Shown here: positions 18,755 through 29,669 of the stretch, in pieces | How the letters are laid out: every line of letters starts with the position of its first letter | Position numbering within the stretch: the first letter of the stretch is position 1 | Assembly (NCBI RefSeq): GCF_002105195.1 | Contig: NZ_MUHU01000008.1 | Coordinates: forward strand, 434,001-498,000 | Source: Derxia lacustris | GTDB taxonomy: Bacteria > Pseudomonadota > Gammaproteobacteria > Burkholderiales > Burkholderiaceae_E | Reading direction: 5' to 3' | DNA: 64,000 nt | Program-made: the position numbers and the translations under genes | The notes under the pieces: generated by a model | Databases searched by the model: none | The model's input: only the letters and a program-made list of their open reading frames with translations | What the model was told of the DNA's origin: nothing

Positions 18755-20746
18755 ATGACATTGATGTCGGCCATCCCAGCCCTCTTTCCGTTCCGTCGCC
18801 TCCGCGGTGTCTCGCGCGCGGTCAGCCTCGCGCTTGCGCTTGTATCCACATCGGCATCGGCGCTGGGGCTGGGCGACATCGAGCTGAGGTCGCATCTCGG
18901 CCAGCCGTTCCAGGCCGAAATCGCGGTCCGGCTGGCCGAGGGCGAACTGCTCGGCGCCAGCTGCGTCAACGTGCCGCGCGGCGATGGCGGCGACATTCCC
19001 GGCATCGGCAGCAATACCGTCAGCGTCGAGACCCGGGGCGGTCGCACGCTGATCCTGGTGCGCGGTCGCGGCCCGTTCAGCGAGCCGGTGGCGCGCATCG
19101 TGGTCGAGGCCGGCTGCGATACCCGGGTCACGCGCGAATTCGTGGTGTTCGTCGATCCGGCCGAATTGGCTAGCGCACCGCTCGTGCGCGAGGCGCCCGG
19201 CCTGCCGGCGGCAGCGCTGCCGCCGGCCGCACGCGCCACGGCTGCGGCTGCGGCTGCGCCGGCGGCGGCCGATCCGGCGAGGGCGGCCGCGGCGCGCCGG
19301 CGCCCTGCGGCCCAGCGCCAGCGCGTGGCGCCGGTCGCCACCGGCGTTCCGGTCGAGGCCGCCGTCGCCGCCGCGCCGCCGGCCAGCCCCCGGACGACCG
19401 AACGCACTGCCGCCAGCCGCCCGGCCGGCGACCGTCTGCGCATGGTCAGCCCCGAGGATGCGCAGCCGATCGGCGGCCAGGTGGCGGCCGACCGGCTCGC
19501 CGCCGCCGAGGAGGCGCGGGTCGTGGCCGAAGCCCGGCTCGCCGCGCGCGAGCAGGAGCTGGCGGCCCAGATCGTCGCGCTCGGCAAGGAGATCGACGCG
19601 CTCAAGAAGCACGCCGCCGTGCAGGTCGAGCATGCGAGCGCGGTGGTCGACGACGGGCTGCCGCCCTGGTGGGCGCTGGCGCTGGCTGCCGGTGCGCTGC
19701 TGGCGGTGGCGATCGGGCTGGGTCTGTACCGGCGCCAACGCGAGCTGATGCAGCTGCTGCGCACCGCGCCCTGGCAGCAGGCCACGGCGGACGAGCCGGC
19801 TGCCTTCGCTGCCGCGTCTGCCGCCGCTGCCGCCACCGTGGCGCCGCTCGCCGCCTACGACAGCGAGACCGATCCGCGCTATGCCCAGTCGATCCCCGAC
19901 CTCAGCCGCCGCATCGCGCCGGTCGAGGTCAACTTCCCCGACCGCCTTGGCGAGATCGAGGTCGAGGAACTCAACGGCACGCGCGCGCTGAATGCCCTGC
20001 GCACCGAGCCCGAGGCGGTGCCGCGCAGCGGCGTCGTCACCCGCTCCGCCGTGCTCGACCTGCCCGACGAGGAATTCGAGCTGGCGACCACCCAGGGCCA
20101 GCCGGCGCTGCAGGCCGCCTCGGTGTTCGATGCGGCCCAGCTGCCACCGCTCGATTTCGACCTCGGCATGCCCGAGGCCGAAGGGCCGATCGGCGCCGGC
20201 TTCGGCATGACGGCGACGCTGCCGCTCGGCGACACCGCGCCGGCCGTGGCGCTGGCCGGCGCGCGTCCGGTGCTGGCCACGGGCGAGGCGCGGCGCATCC
20301 AGACCCGGCTGCGCGCCACCGTCGACGCGGTCGAGCAGGCCGACAACTATGTGGAAAACGGCCAGTTCGAATCGGCCGCGGTCACCCTTGGCCGCTACAT
20401 CGAGGAGCATCCCGACGCGCCGCGCGCCGCCTGGCTGATGCTGCTTGAGCTGTATCGCCGCACCGACCGCACGCCGGCCTACGAAAAGCTCGCCGTCGCC
20501 TTTGCCGACCGCTTCGGCCGCCCGGCCCGGCCCTGGGATCAGGCCGGCTCGCTCGACCGGGGCGTGGGCCTCGATTCCAATCCCGAGATGCTCCAGTCGA
20601 TCTGGGCCAAGTGGGGCACGCCCGAGGCCATCGGCCTGCTTGCCGACCTGCTCGAAGACCCGGCCGCCAGCGAGACCGACTACTACAACCTCGCGCTCCA
20701 GCGCGACCTGCTCAACTTCGTCAAGATCTGCCCGCTCGACGCCTGA
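18755..20746 (+). CDS. fimV: FimV/HubP-family polar membrane protein
   Basis: A 663-residue inner-membrane protein. After a signal sequence (LALALVSTSASALGLG) comes the FimV N-terminal domain (GDIELRSHLGQPFQAEI, about 32-140), followed by a Pro/Ala linker and a short coiled coil (about 235-285). One transmembrane helix (about 300-320) leads to an acidic cytoplasmic part with a TPR-like pair (about 510-600) and the FimV C-terminal motif (LDSNPEMLQSIWAKWGTPEA, LLNFVKICPLDA). Family members organise the cell pole and support type IV pili or flagella. The LysM domain usual in FimV is not obvious here. The start at 18755 is one of several close choices (18764 also fits). Confidence 0.8.
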   Translation: MTLMSAIPALFPFRRLRGVSRAVSLALALVSTSASALGLGDIELRSHLGQPFQAEIAVRLAEGELLGASCVNVPRGDGGDIPGIGSNTVSVETRGGRTLILVRGRGPFSEPVARIVVEAGCDTRVTREFVVFVDPAELASAPLVREAPGLPAAALPPAARATAAAAAAPAAADPARAAAARRRPAAQRQRVAPVATGVPVEAAVAAAPPASPRTTERTAASRPAGDRLRMVSPEDAQPIGGQVAADRLAAAEEARVVAEARLAAREQELAAQIVALGKEIDALKKHAAVQVEHASAVVDDGLPPWWALALAAGALLAVAIGLGLYRRQRELMQLLRTAPWQQATADEPAAFAAASAAAAATVAPLAAYDSETDPRYAQSIPDLSRRIAPVEVNFPDRLGEIEVEELNGTRALNALRTEPEAVPRSGVVTRSAVLDLPDEEFELATTQGQPALQAASVFDAAQLPPLDFDLGMPEAEGPIGAGFGMTATLPLGDTAPAVALAGARPVLATGEARRIQTRLRATVDAVEQADNYVENGQFESAAVTLGRYIEEHPDAPRAAWLMLLELYRRTDRTPAYEKLAVAFADRFGRPARPWDQAGSLDRGVGLDSNPEMLQSIWAKWGTPEAIGLLADLLEDPAASETDYYNLALQRDLLNFVKICPLDA

Positions 20747-20769
20747 CGCGGCGGCGCGGCGGCTTCACC

Positions 20770-20797
20770 ACGGCGGCTGCGGCCGCCGTTGTCGTTT
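20770..20797 (+). terminator. Terminator hairpin between convergent genes
   Basis: A perfect eight-base stem (ACGGCGGC / GCCGCCGT) with a TGCG loop, followed by TGTCGTTT. It lies between the fimV-like gene and the esterase gene and could serve both directions, though the T tract favours the plus strand. Confidence 0.6.
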
Positions 20798-20803
20798 CCG
20801 GCC

Positions 20804-21437
20804 TCAGCGCGCCTTGAGCATCGGCTCCAGCGCCGGCCACACGTTGTCGAGGATGCGCGGCTGGGCCTCGACCGTGGGATGCAGCCGGTCGGCCTGGAAC
20901 AGGCTGGCATCGCCGGCAAAGCCCGCTAGCAGGAAGGGCACGAAGCCGGTCTTGTGCGCCTGCGCGGTCTGCTCGAACAGCGCGGCAAAGCGCTCGGTAT
21001 AGGCGCGGCCGAAGTTGGGCGGCAGCTGCATGCCCACCAGCAGCACTCGGGCGCCGGCCTCGCGCGCCGCGCCCACGATGCTGTCGAGATTGCGCCGCGT
21101 CATGTCGAGCGGGCTGCCGCGCAGGCCGTCGTTGGCGCCCAGCTCGACGATGACCAGCTGCGGCTTGTGCTCGTCCAGCAGCTTGGGCAGGCGGCTCGCG
21201 CCGCCGGCGGTGGTCTCGCCGCTGATGCTGGCGTTGACCACGCTCCAGTCGAGCTTCTTCTCGCCCAGGCGGTCGCGCAGCAGCCGCACCCAGCCGCTGT
21301 CGCGCGGCAGGCCGTATTCGGCCGATAGACTGTCCCCGAGCACCAGCAGCGTGCGCGTCGCCGCGATTGAACTCGCGGGCGCCAGCAACGTCCCCAACGC
21401 AAGGCCCGCAAGGGCAGCAACCCAGGTTCTTCTCTTC

Positions 21438-21439
<2 letters not shown>
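20804..21439 (-). CDS. tesA: Periplasmic GDSL esterase / acyl-CoA thioesterase I (TesA-like)
   Basis: A 211-residue secreted SGNH hydrolase. The signal peptide (MKRRTWVAALAGLALGTLLA) is cleaved near SSIAA. SGNH blocks are: I, LVLGDSLSAEYGL (Ser about 37); II, the Gly of ISGETT; III, ELGANDG; V, DRLHPTVEAQ near the end (catalytic Asp and His). It would cleave acyl esters or thioesters in the periplasm, as E. coli TesA does. The start ATG shares two bases with the ATG of the divergent ABC gene (sequence CATG), an arrangement parallel to E. coli tesA/ybbA but without any intergenic space. Confidence 0.92.
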
Positions 21440-22122
<683 letters not shown>

Positions 22123-22136
<14 letters not shown>

Positions 22137-23622
22137 GCGCGGCGCGGATCGCCGGCGCCAGCTCGCCGGCGACCAGCCCGACCGGGCCGATGCCCGCCGC
22201 GACCAGATCGTCGGCGGCGCGGCCGTGCAGCCAGACCGCGGCGCAGGCCACCTCGAAGCTGTCGGCGCAGCGCGCCAGCAGCGCGCCGGTCAGGCCGGCC
22301 AGCACATCGCCGGTGCCGCCGCTGGCCAGCCCCGGATTGCCGGTGGGATTGATGCGCCAGCGGCCGTCCGGCGCGGCGATCACCGTGCCCGCGCCCTTGA
22401 GCACGGCCACGCAGCGATGCTGGCGCGCCAGCCGCAGCGCGCTCGCCACGCGGTCGGCGTTGACGCTGGCCGCATCGCCGCCGAGCAGCCGTGCGGCTTC
22501 GAGCGGATGCGGCGTGAGGATGGCGGGCGGCCGGTCGGCAAGGTCGGCGCGCGCGGCCAGGGCGGCGGCCAGTGCCGCATCGGCGGCGATCAGGTTGAGC
22601 GCATCGGCATCGAGCACCAGCCGGCCGGCGCCGGCGAGCAGGCCGTGCAGCACGGCGCGCGCTGCTGCGCTCTGACCCAGGCCCGGGCCGACCACGCAGG
22701 CGCCGCCGAGCGCGGCTAGCTCGTCGGCATTGCCGAGGGCGCGCCACATGATTTCGGGATGCAGCGGGTCGTAGGCCGGCGCGGCTGCCAGCGTGTGCAC
22801 GAACACCCGGCCGGCGCCGGCCAGCAGGCCGGTGCGTGCCGCGAGCACGGCGGCGCCGGTCATCCCGGCCGCGCCGCCGACGATGCGCAGATCGCCGAAG
22901 CTGCCCTTGTGGCTGTCGAGCGCGCGCGGCGCCAGCAGCGCGGCAAAGCCGTCGGGCGCATTGAGCGCGCCGGTCGCGGCGGCGCGCGCCTCGGCATCGA
23001 GCCCGAGCGCGGCGAGCCTGATCCGGCCGGCATGCATCAGGCCGGCGCCGGTATGCAGCCCGGGCTTGTCGCCGATCATCGTCACCGTTGCGCTGGCGCG
23101 CAGCGCGATGCCGTCTGCGCCGCCGACCACCGCGCCGCTGTCGCAGTCGATGCCGGCCGGAATGTCGATGGCCAGCACCGGCCCGGCGTGGGCGTTGACC
23201 CGCTCGATGGCGTCGCGGAAGGCGCCGCCGATCGCGCGTTGCAGCCCGATGCCGAACAGCCCCTCGACGACGCAGCTGTCGCCGGTGAGCAGCGCCGGCA
23301 GCTCGGCCGGGGGGGCGAAGCGAACGCCAGCCTGCACGCAGAGCGCATGCGCGCCGGCGGCGTCGGGCGGCAGCCGGGCGGCGTCGCCGAACAAGACGAC
23401 GGTCACGGCCTGACCGGCGCCGTGCAGCAGCGCGGCGGCTTCGAGCGCATCGCCGCCGTTGTTGCCCGGGCCGGCCAGCAGCAGCTGGCGCGGCGCGCCG
23501 AGCGCGAGTGCGGCGTCGGCCACGGCGCGGCCGGCGCGGGTCATGAGCGTGCGCGGCGGCAGCAGCGCCTGGGCGGCGGCTTCGACGGCGCGGAGTTGGG
23601 CGAGGGTGAGCAGCGGTGTCAT
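22123..23622 (-). CDS. nnr: Bifunctional NAD(P)H-hydrate epimerase / ADP-dependent hydrate dehydratase
   Basis: A 499-residue repair enzyme for hydrated NADH and NADPH. The N-terminal YjeF_N epimerase domain (1-210) has AGPGNNGGDALEAA near 49-62, the cation/phosphate loop, and IDIPAGIDCDSG near 151-162. The C-terminal carbohydrate-kinase-like dehydratase (about 225-499) has DLRIVGGAAGMTGAA, VVGPGLG, LDADALN, LTPHPLEAARL and the ATP/ADP signature NPTGNPGLASGGTGDVLAG. Both halves look complete. The usual GNNGGDG has Ala in place of the last Gly. It ends inside the 3' end of the ABC gene on the other strand. Housekeeping cytoplasmic enzyme. Confidence 0.95.
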
Positions 23623-23671
23623 GCCGGCGATGCTAGCCGCCGACGCGCGCCGCCGCCGTCGGCTGGCGCAC

Positions 23672-24973
23672 TCAGCGCCGCAGCGACGCCAGCGTCAGCC
23701 CGTCCAGATCGATCTGCGGCGCCACGCCGCCGACCACATCGGCCACCGCGCGGCCGGCGCCGGCCGCCAGCGTCCAGCCGTGGCTGCCGTGGGCCAGATT
23801 GACGAACACCGCCGGATGCGGCGTGGCGCCGAGCAGCGGCGTGCCCTGCGGCAGCAGCGCCCGCTCGCCGACCCACATCTGCGGGCAGGCGGTGTCGGCA
23901 GCGCCGCCGAACCAGTCGCGCAGCACATGCCAGAGCGCCTCGGGCACCGGGCCGCTGGCGCTCGGCTCGCGCGGACCGCCCAGCTCCACGCCGCCGGCCA
24001 CGCGGATGCGATTGCCCATGCGCGTGATCGACACGCCGGTGGCCTCGTCGATCACCGCCGCCAGCGGCGCGCGCTCATGACGCCGGATGCCGAGCGTGAT
24101 CGAGTAGCCGCGGATCGGCACGAAGCCCGGCTGGCAGCCGAGCCGGCGCAGCAGCCCGGCGCTGTCGGCGCCGGTACACAGCACCACCGCGTCGGCGTCG
24201 AGCGTCGCCGGCACGGCGGTCGGGCCTTGCGTGGCATCGGGATCGTCGGGCTCGTGGGTGGCGCGCAGCTTCAGGCGCGGCCGGCCGCCCGACAGGTCGA
24301 GCGTGCTCACCTCGGCGCGGAAGATGAAATCGACGCCGGCCGCGACCAGCGCGTACTTGAGCTGGCGCGTGAAGTAGGCGCAATTGCCGGTGCGCGCATC
24401 GGGCAGGCTCAGGCCGCCGGCCAGCGCGGTCTCGTCCGACAGCGCCGGCTCCAGCTCGCGGCAGCGTGCCGGCGCGGCTTCCTCCACCAGAAAGCCGGCC
24501 TCGGCCAGCGCCGGCAGCGCGGCCTGGGCGGCGGCCAGCTCGCGTTCGCTGCGAAACAGCCGCAGGCAGCCGGGCCGGTCGGTGACGGGCAGATTGCGCG
24601 CCGCGATCAGCGCCAGCTTGCTGTCCTGGCCGTACACCGCCAGCCGGCGCAGCCGATCCTGATTGAGCGCGAACTGGCGCGCGCGCGATTCGCCCAGCCA
24701 GCGCAGCAGCCAGCGCCAGTTGGCCGGCGTGAGGCCGGGCCGCAGCAGCACCGGGCCGTGCGGCCGCAGCCACTGACGCAGCCAGCGCCGCGGCATGTGC
24801 GGCGCCGACCACGGCACGGCCAGCGCCGGCGCCGCCAGTGCGGCCGGGGCAAAGCTGGTTTCCTGCGCGACGTTGGCGCGCCGGTCGATGACCGTGACTT
24901 CGTGGCCGGCGGCGCGCAGCCAGTGCGCGGTGCAGACCCCGACGACGCCCGCGCCGATGACGACGACATGCAT
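23672..24973 (-). CDS. FAD-dependent D-amino acid dehydrogenase (DadA-like)
   Basis: A 433-residue flavoprotein of the DAO superfamily. The Rossmann motif VVIGAGVVGVCTAHWL (3-18) is followed by a dinucleotide-binding Asp (VIDRR). SFAPAALAAPALAVPW corresponds to the DadA N-terminal signature region and the C-terminus has VFVNLAHGSHGWTLAAGAGR, the FAD-closing motif. DadA oxidises D-amino acids to 2-oxo acids and passes electrons to the respiratory chain at the inner membrane. No alr/dadX racemase is next to it, so the substrate could differ (other DAO-family dehydrogenases are possible). It is divergent from the 5-oxoprolinase gene with 116 bases between. Confidence 0.85.
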   Translation of the reverse strand: MHVVVIGAGVVGVCTAHWLRAAGHEVTVIDRRANVAQETSFAPAALAAPALAVPWSAPHMPRRWLRQWLRPHGPVLLRPGLTPANWRWLLRWLGESRARQFALNQDRLRRLAVYGQDSKLALIAARNLPVTDRPGCLRLFRSERELAAAQAALPALAEAGFLVEEAAPARCRELEPALSDETALAGGLSLPDARTGNCAYFTRQLKYALVAAGVDFIFRAEVSTLDLSGGRPRLKLRATHEPDDPDATQGPTAVPATLDADAVVLCTGADSAGLLRRLGCQPGFVPIRGYSITLGIRRHERAPLAAVIDEATGVSITRMGNRIRVAGGVELGGPREPSASGPVPEALWHVLRDWFGGAADTACPQMWVGERALLPQGTPLLGATPHPAVFVNLAHGSHGWTLAAGAGRAVADVVGGVAPQIDLDGLTLASLRR

Positions 24974-25089
24974 TGGAGGAGTTCTTCTGTGGTGTTGCCT
25001 GGGCGACGGGCGCCGCCTGCAGGCCGGCGCGGATTCTAACGGCGCGGTCTTGCGCCGGCGCCGGCCGGTGCCGCTGCTAGATTCGGCGC

Positions 25090-28000
25090 ATGACGACCGA
25101 TTTCACCTCCGCACCCGCCCGATCCACCGCCGGCTGGCAGTTCTGGATCGACCGTGGCGGCACCTTCACCGACATCGTCGCGCGCCGCCCCGACGGCCAG
25201 CTGGTCACGCGCAAGCTGCTGAGCGAGAACCCGGAGCGCTACCGCGATGCGGCGGTCGCCGGCATCCGCGCGCTGCTCGGGCTGGCCGAGGGCGCGCCGA
25301 TCCCGCCCGGCGCCATCGACGCGGTGAAGATGGGCACGACCGTCGCCACCAATGCGCTGCTGGAGCGCAAGGGCGAGCCGGTGCTGCTGGCGATCACGCG
25401 CGGCTTTGGCGATGCGCTGCGCATCGGCAGCCAGCACCGGCCGCGCATCTTCGACCGCCACATCCGGCTGCCGGCGCCGCTCAATGCCGAGGTGGTGGAG
25501 ATCGACGAGCGGCTCGGCGCCGACGGCACGGTCGTCGCGCCGCTCGACGAGACGGCGGCGCGCGCGGCCTTCGACGCGGCGTTTGCGCGCGGCCTGCGCG
25601 CGGTGGCCATCGTGCTGCTGCACGGCTGGCGGCATCCGGCGCACGAGGCGCGGCTGGCCGAGCTGGCCCGCGCCGCCGGCTTTGCCCAGGTGAGCGTGTC
25701 GCACCGCGTGTCGCCGCTGATGCGGCTGATTCCGCGCGGCGACACCACGGTGGTCGATGCCTATCTGTCGCCGGTGCTGCGGCGCTATGTGGAGCAGGTC
25801 GCGGCCGAGCTGCCCGGCGTGCCGCTCAGCTTCATGCAGAGCAACGGCGGCCTGACCGAGGCGGCGCGCTTTGCCGGCAAGGACGCGATCCTGAGCGGGC
25901 CGGCCGGCGGCATCGTCGGCATGGTGCGCACCGCGCTGGCGGCCGGGCTGGCGGCGGGCGAGGCGGGCGCGACGGGCGCGACGGGCGACGGCGCCGCCGC
26001 TGCCGACGCCCAGCTGCGGCTGATCGGCTTCGACATGGGCGGCACGTCCACCGACGTGTCGCACTTCGCCGGCAGCAGCCTTGCCGACCTCGAACGCAGC
26101 TTCGACACCACGGTGGCCGGCGCGCGGCTGCGGGTGCCGATGCTGTCGATCCACACCGTCGCGGCTGGCGGCGGATCGATCCTGCATTTCGACGGCCAGC
26201 GGCTGCGCGTCGGGCCCGATTCGGCCGGCGCCGATCCCGGTCCGGCCAGCTACCGGCGCGGCGGGCCGCTCACCGTCACCGACGCCAATGTGATGGTCGG
26301 CAAGCTGCAGGCCGCGCACTTCCCGGCGGTGTTCGGGCCGGACGGGCGCCAGCCGCTCGACGCCGACGTGGTGCGCGACCGGTTCGCCGCGCTCGCGGCC
26401 GAGATCGCAGCCGCCACCGGCCTGCAACGCGCGCCCGAGGCCATCGCCGAGGGCTTCATCGACATCGCGGTGCAGAACATGGCCAACGCGATCCGCCAGA
26501 TCTCGGTCGCGCGCGGCCATGACGTGACCCGCTACACGCTGGCGGTGTTCGGCGGCGCCGGCGGCCAGCACGCCTGCCGCGTCGCCGATGCGCTCGGCAT
26601 GACGCAGGTGTTCGCGCATCCGCTGGCCGGCGTGCTGTCTGCCTATGGCATGGGCCTGGCGCGGCCGGCGGTGCTGCGCGAGCGCTCGATGGAACTGACG
26701 CTCGACGCCGCCGCCTTGCCCGCACTGCAAGCCGCGCTCGACCGCCTCGCCTCCGAGGCGCTGGCCGAGCTGGACACGCCCGCCGGCGCGAGCGTGCTGC
26801 GCCGCATCCATCTGCGCTATGCCGGCACCGACAGCGCGCTCGCGCTGCCCTGGGCCGACGACCTCGCCACCCTCGGCGCCAGCTTCGAGGCGGCCTATCG
26901 GCGCCGCTATGCGTTCGCGATGACCGGCCGCGCGCTGATCGCCGAGGCGGTGTCGGTCGAGGCGGTCGCGGCGGAGGACGGGCTGCCGGGCGCGCTCGGC
27001 GCCGTGCCGCCCTTCGAGCCAGCGGCCAATGCCGCCGCACCTGCGCCTGCCAGCGTCGCCACTGCGCCGTCCCCCGCCGCACCCGCGCCGCTCGCCCGCC
27101 TGCGCCTCTACACCGCCGGCGCCTGGCACGACGCGCCGCTGTTCGCGCGCGACGCGCTCGCGCCCGGCGCCGCCGTCGCCGGCCCGGCCGTCATCGCCGA
27201 GGCCAACGCAACCACCGTCGTCGAGCCGGGCTGGAGCGCGCGCCTGATGCCCGCCGGCCATCTGCTGCTGGAGCGCGCCGAGCCGGCAACCGAGCGCATC
27301 GCCGCCGACGCCGGTCGGCCCGATCCGGTGCTGCTCGAAGTCTTCGGCAACCTGTTCATGAACATCGCCGAGCAGATGGGCCTGCGGCTCCAGAACACCG
27401 CCCACTCGGTCAACATCAAGGAGCGGCTCGACTTCTCGTGCGCGGTGTTCGACGGCGCGGGCCGGCTCATCGCCAACGCGCCGCACATGCCGGTGCACCT
27501 CGGTTCGATGGGCGAAAGCGTGCGCAGCATCATCCGCGCGCGGGCCGCCGACGGCGTGCGCCCCGGCGATGTCTATGTGCTCAACGCGCCCTACAACGGC
27601 GGCACCCATCTGCCCGACGTGACCGTGGTCACGCCCGTGTTCGCGCAGGAAGTCGACCCCGCCGCGAGCGGTGCCGCGCCGGTCTTCTGGCTCGGCGCGC
27701 GCGGCCACCATGCCGACATCGGCGGCATCGCGCCCGGCTCCATGCCGAGCGACAGCCGCACGGTCGACGAGGAAGGCGTGCTCATCGACAACTTCCTGCT
27801 GGTGCGCGACGGCGTGTTCCGCGAAGCCGAACTGCGTGCGCTGCTCACCGGCGCGCGCTTTCCGGTGCGCAACGTCGAGCAGAACCTCGCCGACCTGCGC
27901 GCCCAGGTCGCCGCCAACGCCAAGGGCGCGCAGGAGCTGGCCGCCACCTGCCGGCGCCACGGCCTCGCCACCGTGCTGGCCTACATGGGCCATGTGCAGG

Positions 28001-28923
28001 CCAATGCCGAGGCCGCCGTGCGCCGCGTGATCGGTGCGCTGCGCGACGGCAGCCATGAAGTGCGGCTCGACCCGCTCGCGGCCGACGGCTTCCAGCCGGT
28101 GATCCGCGTCGCCATCGCGGTCGACCGCGAACGCGGCGCGGCGCGCATCGACTTCAGCGGCTCCAGCGCGCAACTGCCCAACAACTTCAACGCGCCGCGC
28201 GCCATCGCCACCGCCGCCGTGCTCTACGTCTTCCGCACGCTGGTCGGCGACGACATTCCGCTCAACGAAGGCTGCCTCGCGCCGCTCGACATCGTCGTGC
28301 CCGAGGGCTCGATGCTCGATCCCCGGCCGCCCGGCGCGGTCGTGGCCGGCAATGTCGAAACCAGCCAGGCCATCGTCCAGGCGCTCTACGGCGCGCTCGG
28401 CCTCATGAGCGAGAGCCAGGCCACGATGAACAACTTCAGCTTTGGCAATGCCACGCACCAGTACTACGAGACGATTGCCGGCGGCTCGTCGGCCGGCGTG
28501 ACGCGCGATGCGGCCGGTGCGATCACCGGCGGCTTTGCTGGCACCGACGCCGTGCAGACCCACATGACCAACTCGCGCCTCACCGATCCCGAGGTGCTGG
28601 AGTGGCGTTATCCGGTGCGGCTGGAAGCGTTTGCGATCCGGCGCGGCTCGGGCGGCGCGGGGCGCTGGAAGGGCGGCGACGGCGTGCTGCGGCAACTGCG
28701 CTTTCTGGCGCCGATGACGGTGTCGCTGCTGTCGGGCAACCGGGTGACGCGGCCGCGCGGCGCCGAGGGTGGCGCCGACGGGGCCGGCGGCAGCAACCGC
28801 GTGCTGCGCGCCGACGGCCGCGAAGAAGTGCTCGCCGGCTGCGCGCGCGCCGAGCTGGCGGCCGGCGATGCGATCGTCATCGCCACGCCGGGCGCGGGTG
28901 GCTTTGGCGTGGCCGGCGACTGA
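25090..28923 (+). CDS. oplA: 5-oxoprolinase (ATP-hydrolysing), HyuA-HyuB fusion
   Basis: A 1277-residue single-chain enzyme that opens 5-oxoproline to glutamate using ATP. The hydantoinase A half opens with [19 protein letters not shown] (17-36) and includes [27 protein letters not shown] and [11 protein letters not shown] (ATP-binding core). The hydantoinase B half (from about 740: [20 protein letters not shown]) includes [38 protein letters not shown] and [10 protein letters not shown]. Length matches bacterial one-chain enzymes of about 1200-1300 residues. Cytoplasmic. A low-complexity Ala/Pro linker (about 640-665) joins the halves. The ATG is chosen because it precedes the standard N-terminus; the ribosome site is weak. 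Confidence 0.95.
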   Translation: MTTDFTSAPARSTAGWQFWIDRGGTFTDIVARRPDGQLVTRKLLSENPERYRDAAVAGIRALLGLAEGAPIPPGAIDAVKMGTTVATNALLERKGEPVLLAITRGFGDALRIGSQHRPRIFDRHIRLPAPLNAEVVEIDERLGADGTVVAPLDETAARAAFDAAFARGLRAVAIVLLHGWRHPAHEARLAELARAAGFAQVSVSHRVSPLMRLIPRGDTTVVDAYLSPVLRRYVEQVAAELPGVPLSFMQSNGGLTEAARFAGKDAILSGPAGGIVGMVRTALAAGLAAGEAGATGATGDGAAAADAQLRLIGFDMGGTSTDVSHFAGSSLADLERSFDTTVAGARLRVPMLSIHTVAAGGGSILHFDGQRLRVGPDSAGADPGPASYRRGGPLTVTDANVMVGKLQAAHFPAVFGPDGRQPLDADVVRDRFAALAAEIAAATGLQRAPEAIAEGFIDIAVQNMANAIRQISVARGHDVTRYTLAVFGGAGGQHACRVADALGMTQVFAHPLAGVLSAYGMGLARPAVLRERSMELTLDAAALPALQAALDRLASEALAELDTPAGASVLRRIHLRYAGTDSALALPWADDLATLGASFEAAYRRRYAFAMTGRALIAEAVSVEAVAAEDGLPGALGAVPPFEPAANAAAPAPASVATAPSPAAPAPLARLRLYTAGAWHDAPLFARDALAPGAAVAGPAVIAEANATTVVEPGWSARLMPAGHLLLERAEPATERIAADAGRPDPVLLEVFGNLFMNIAEQMGLRLQNTAHSVNIKERLDFSCAVFDGAGRLIANAPHMPVHLGSMGESVRSIIRARAADGVRPGDVYVLNAPYNGGTHLPDVTVVTPVFAQEVDPAASGAAPVFWLGARGHHADIGGIAPGSMPSDSRTVDEEGVLIDNFLLVRDGVFREAELRALLTGARFPVRNVEQNLADLRAQVAANAKGAQELAATCRRHGLATVLAYMGHVQANAEAAVRRVIGALRDGSHEVRLDPLAADGFQPVIRVAIAVDRERGAARIDFSGSSAQLPNNFNAPRAIATAAVLYVFRTLVGDDIPLNEGCLAPLDIVVPEGSMLDPRPPGAVVAGNVETSQAIVQALYGALGLMSESQATMNNFSFGNATHQYYETIAGGSSAGVTRDAAGAITGGFAGTDAVQTHMTNSRLTDPEVLEWRYPVRLEAFAIRRGSGGAGRWKGGDGVLRQLRFLAPMTVSLLSGNRVTRPRGAEGGADGAGGSNRVLRADGREEVLAGCARAELAAGDAIVIATPGAGGFGVAGD

Positions 28924-28924
28924 C

Positions 28925-29623
28925 TCAGTTGTTGCGCACCTGCGGATCGAACAGGACCATCGCGCGCTTCGGCGCCGGATCGGAATTGTTCGTGCCGATC
29001 CACACATAGGCGCCGACCAGCAGGTCGATCAGAAAGCCGACCGCGCCGCTGGCCGGCGTCGGCGCATCCGGCCGCTGCGTGATGGTCGTGACGATGTCGG
29101 CCGGATTGCCGGCCAGCGGATCGGACGGCGCCAGCGGCGCGCTGGCCTGCTGCAACCAGGCCGGCGGCACATCGGCGGCAAACGCGTCGGCCTGCAGCGG
29201 ATTGAGATAGCGCAGTTCGGGCGGCGTCGGCTCGGTGCTGCCGGCGGCATCCACGTCGAAGACGATCGACGGCGTGTAGTAGATGCGGCCGCTCCAGGCG
29301 ATGCCCATCAGCGCCTGCGGATTGGTCCAGCCGGGTTCGGCCGGCGCGGCGGGGAAGGCGGCCGCCGCGTAGTTGGTGAACCTGAGCTGGTAGGTCACGT
29401 TGCCGGCCGGATCGGGCCGGCGCACATAGCCGATCACCTCGTAGGGCAGCAGCCCCAGGAAGGGGCTCGGACCGCCCGCTGCATCGGGGTTCTGGTAGAT
29501 GCGCGCATAGCGCAGGCCGGCCACCGGCGTGGCGTTGGGGGCGACTGGCGGATAGGCCAGGATGATGGTGTTGGAGATGCCGCCAGGGGCGACGAGCTGG
29601 GAGGCGGCGGGTTCGATGGGCAT
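28925..29623 (-). CDS. Unknown protein paired with a STAND regulator (paralogue A of a two-member family)
   Basis: A 232-residue protein without signal peptide or membrane segment, predicted to be mostly beta. It shares a pattern with the 33494-34042 product. Both have APxA-spaced N-terminal strands, LPYEVI-Y, an AW-x-x-x-I-YTPS segment (here GIAWSGRIYYTPSIVFDV), a hydrophobic G-L-DL-G strand (GFLIDLLVGAYVWI) and the closing LFDPQV. I do not recognise a known family. It follows the large regulator by 46 bases in the same direction, exactly as its paralogue follows the second regulator, so it is likely an output or partner of that regulator. Confidence 0.7.
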   Translation of the reverse strand: MPIEPAASQLVAPGGISNTIILAYPPVAPNATPVAGLRYARIYQNPDAAGGPSPFLGLLPYEVIGYVRRPDPAGNVTYQLRFTNYAAAAFPAAPAEPGWTNPQALMGIAWSGRIYYTPSIVFDVDAAGSTEPTPPELRYLNPLQADAFAADVPPAWLQQASAPLAPSDPLAGNPADIVTTITQRPDAPTPASGAVGFLIDLLVGAYVWIGTNNSDPAPKRAMVLFDPQVRNN

Positions 29624-29669
29624 GGCTGTGCTGCCGGACGCGAGCGCCCGGTTCCTGTGAGTGGATGGG

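Noticed and set aside
25036..29007. 1323-codon minus-strand frame opposite the 5-oxoprolinase gene
   Set aside because: His/Arg/Gly-rich translation with no domain; mirror of a strongly conserved enzyme gene.
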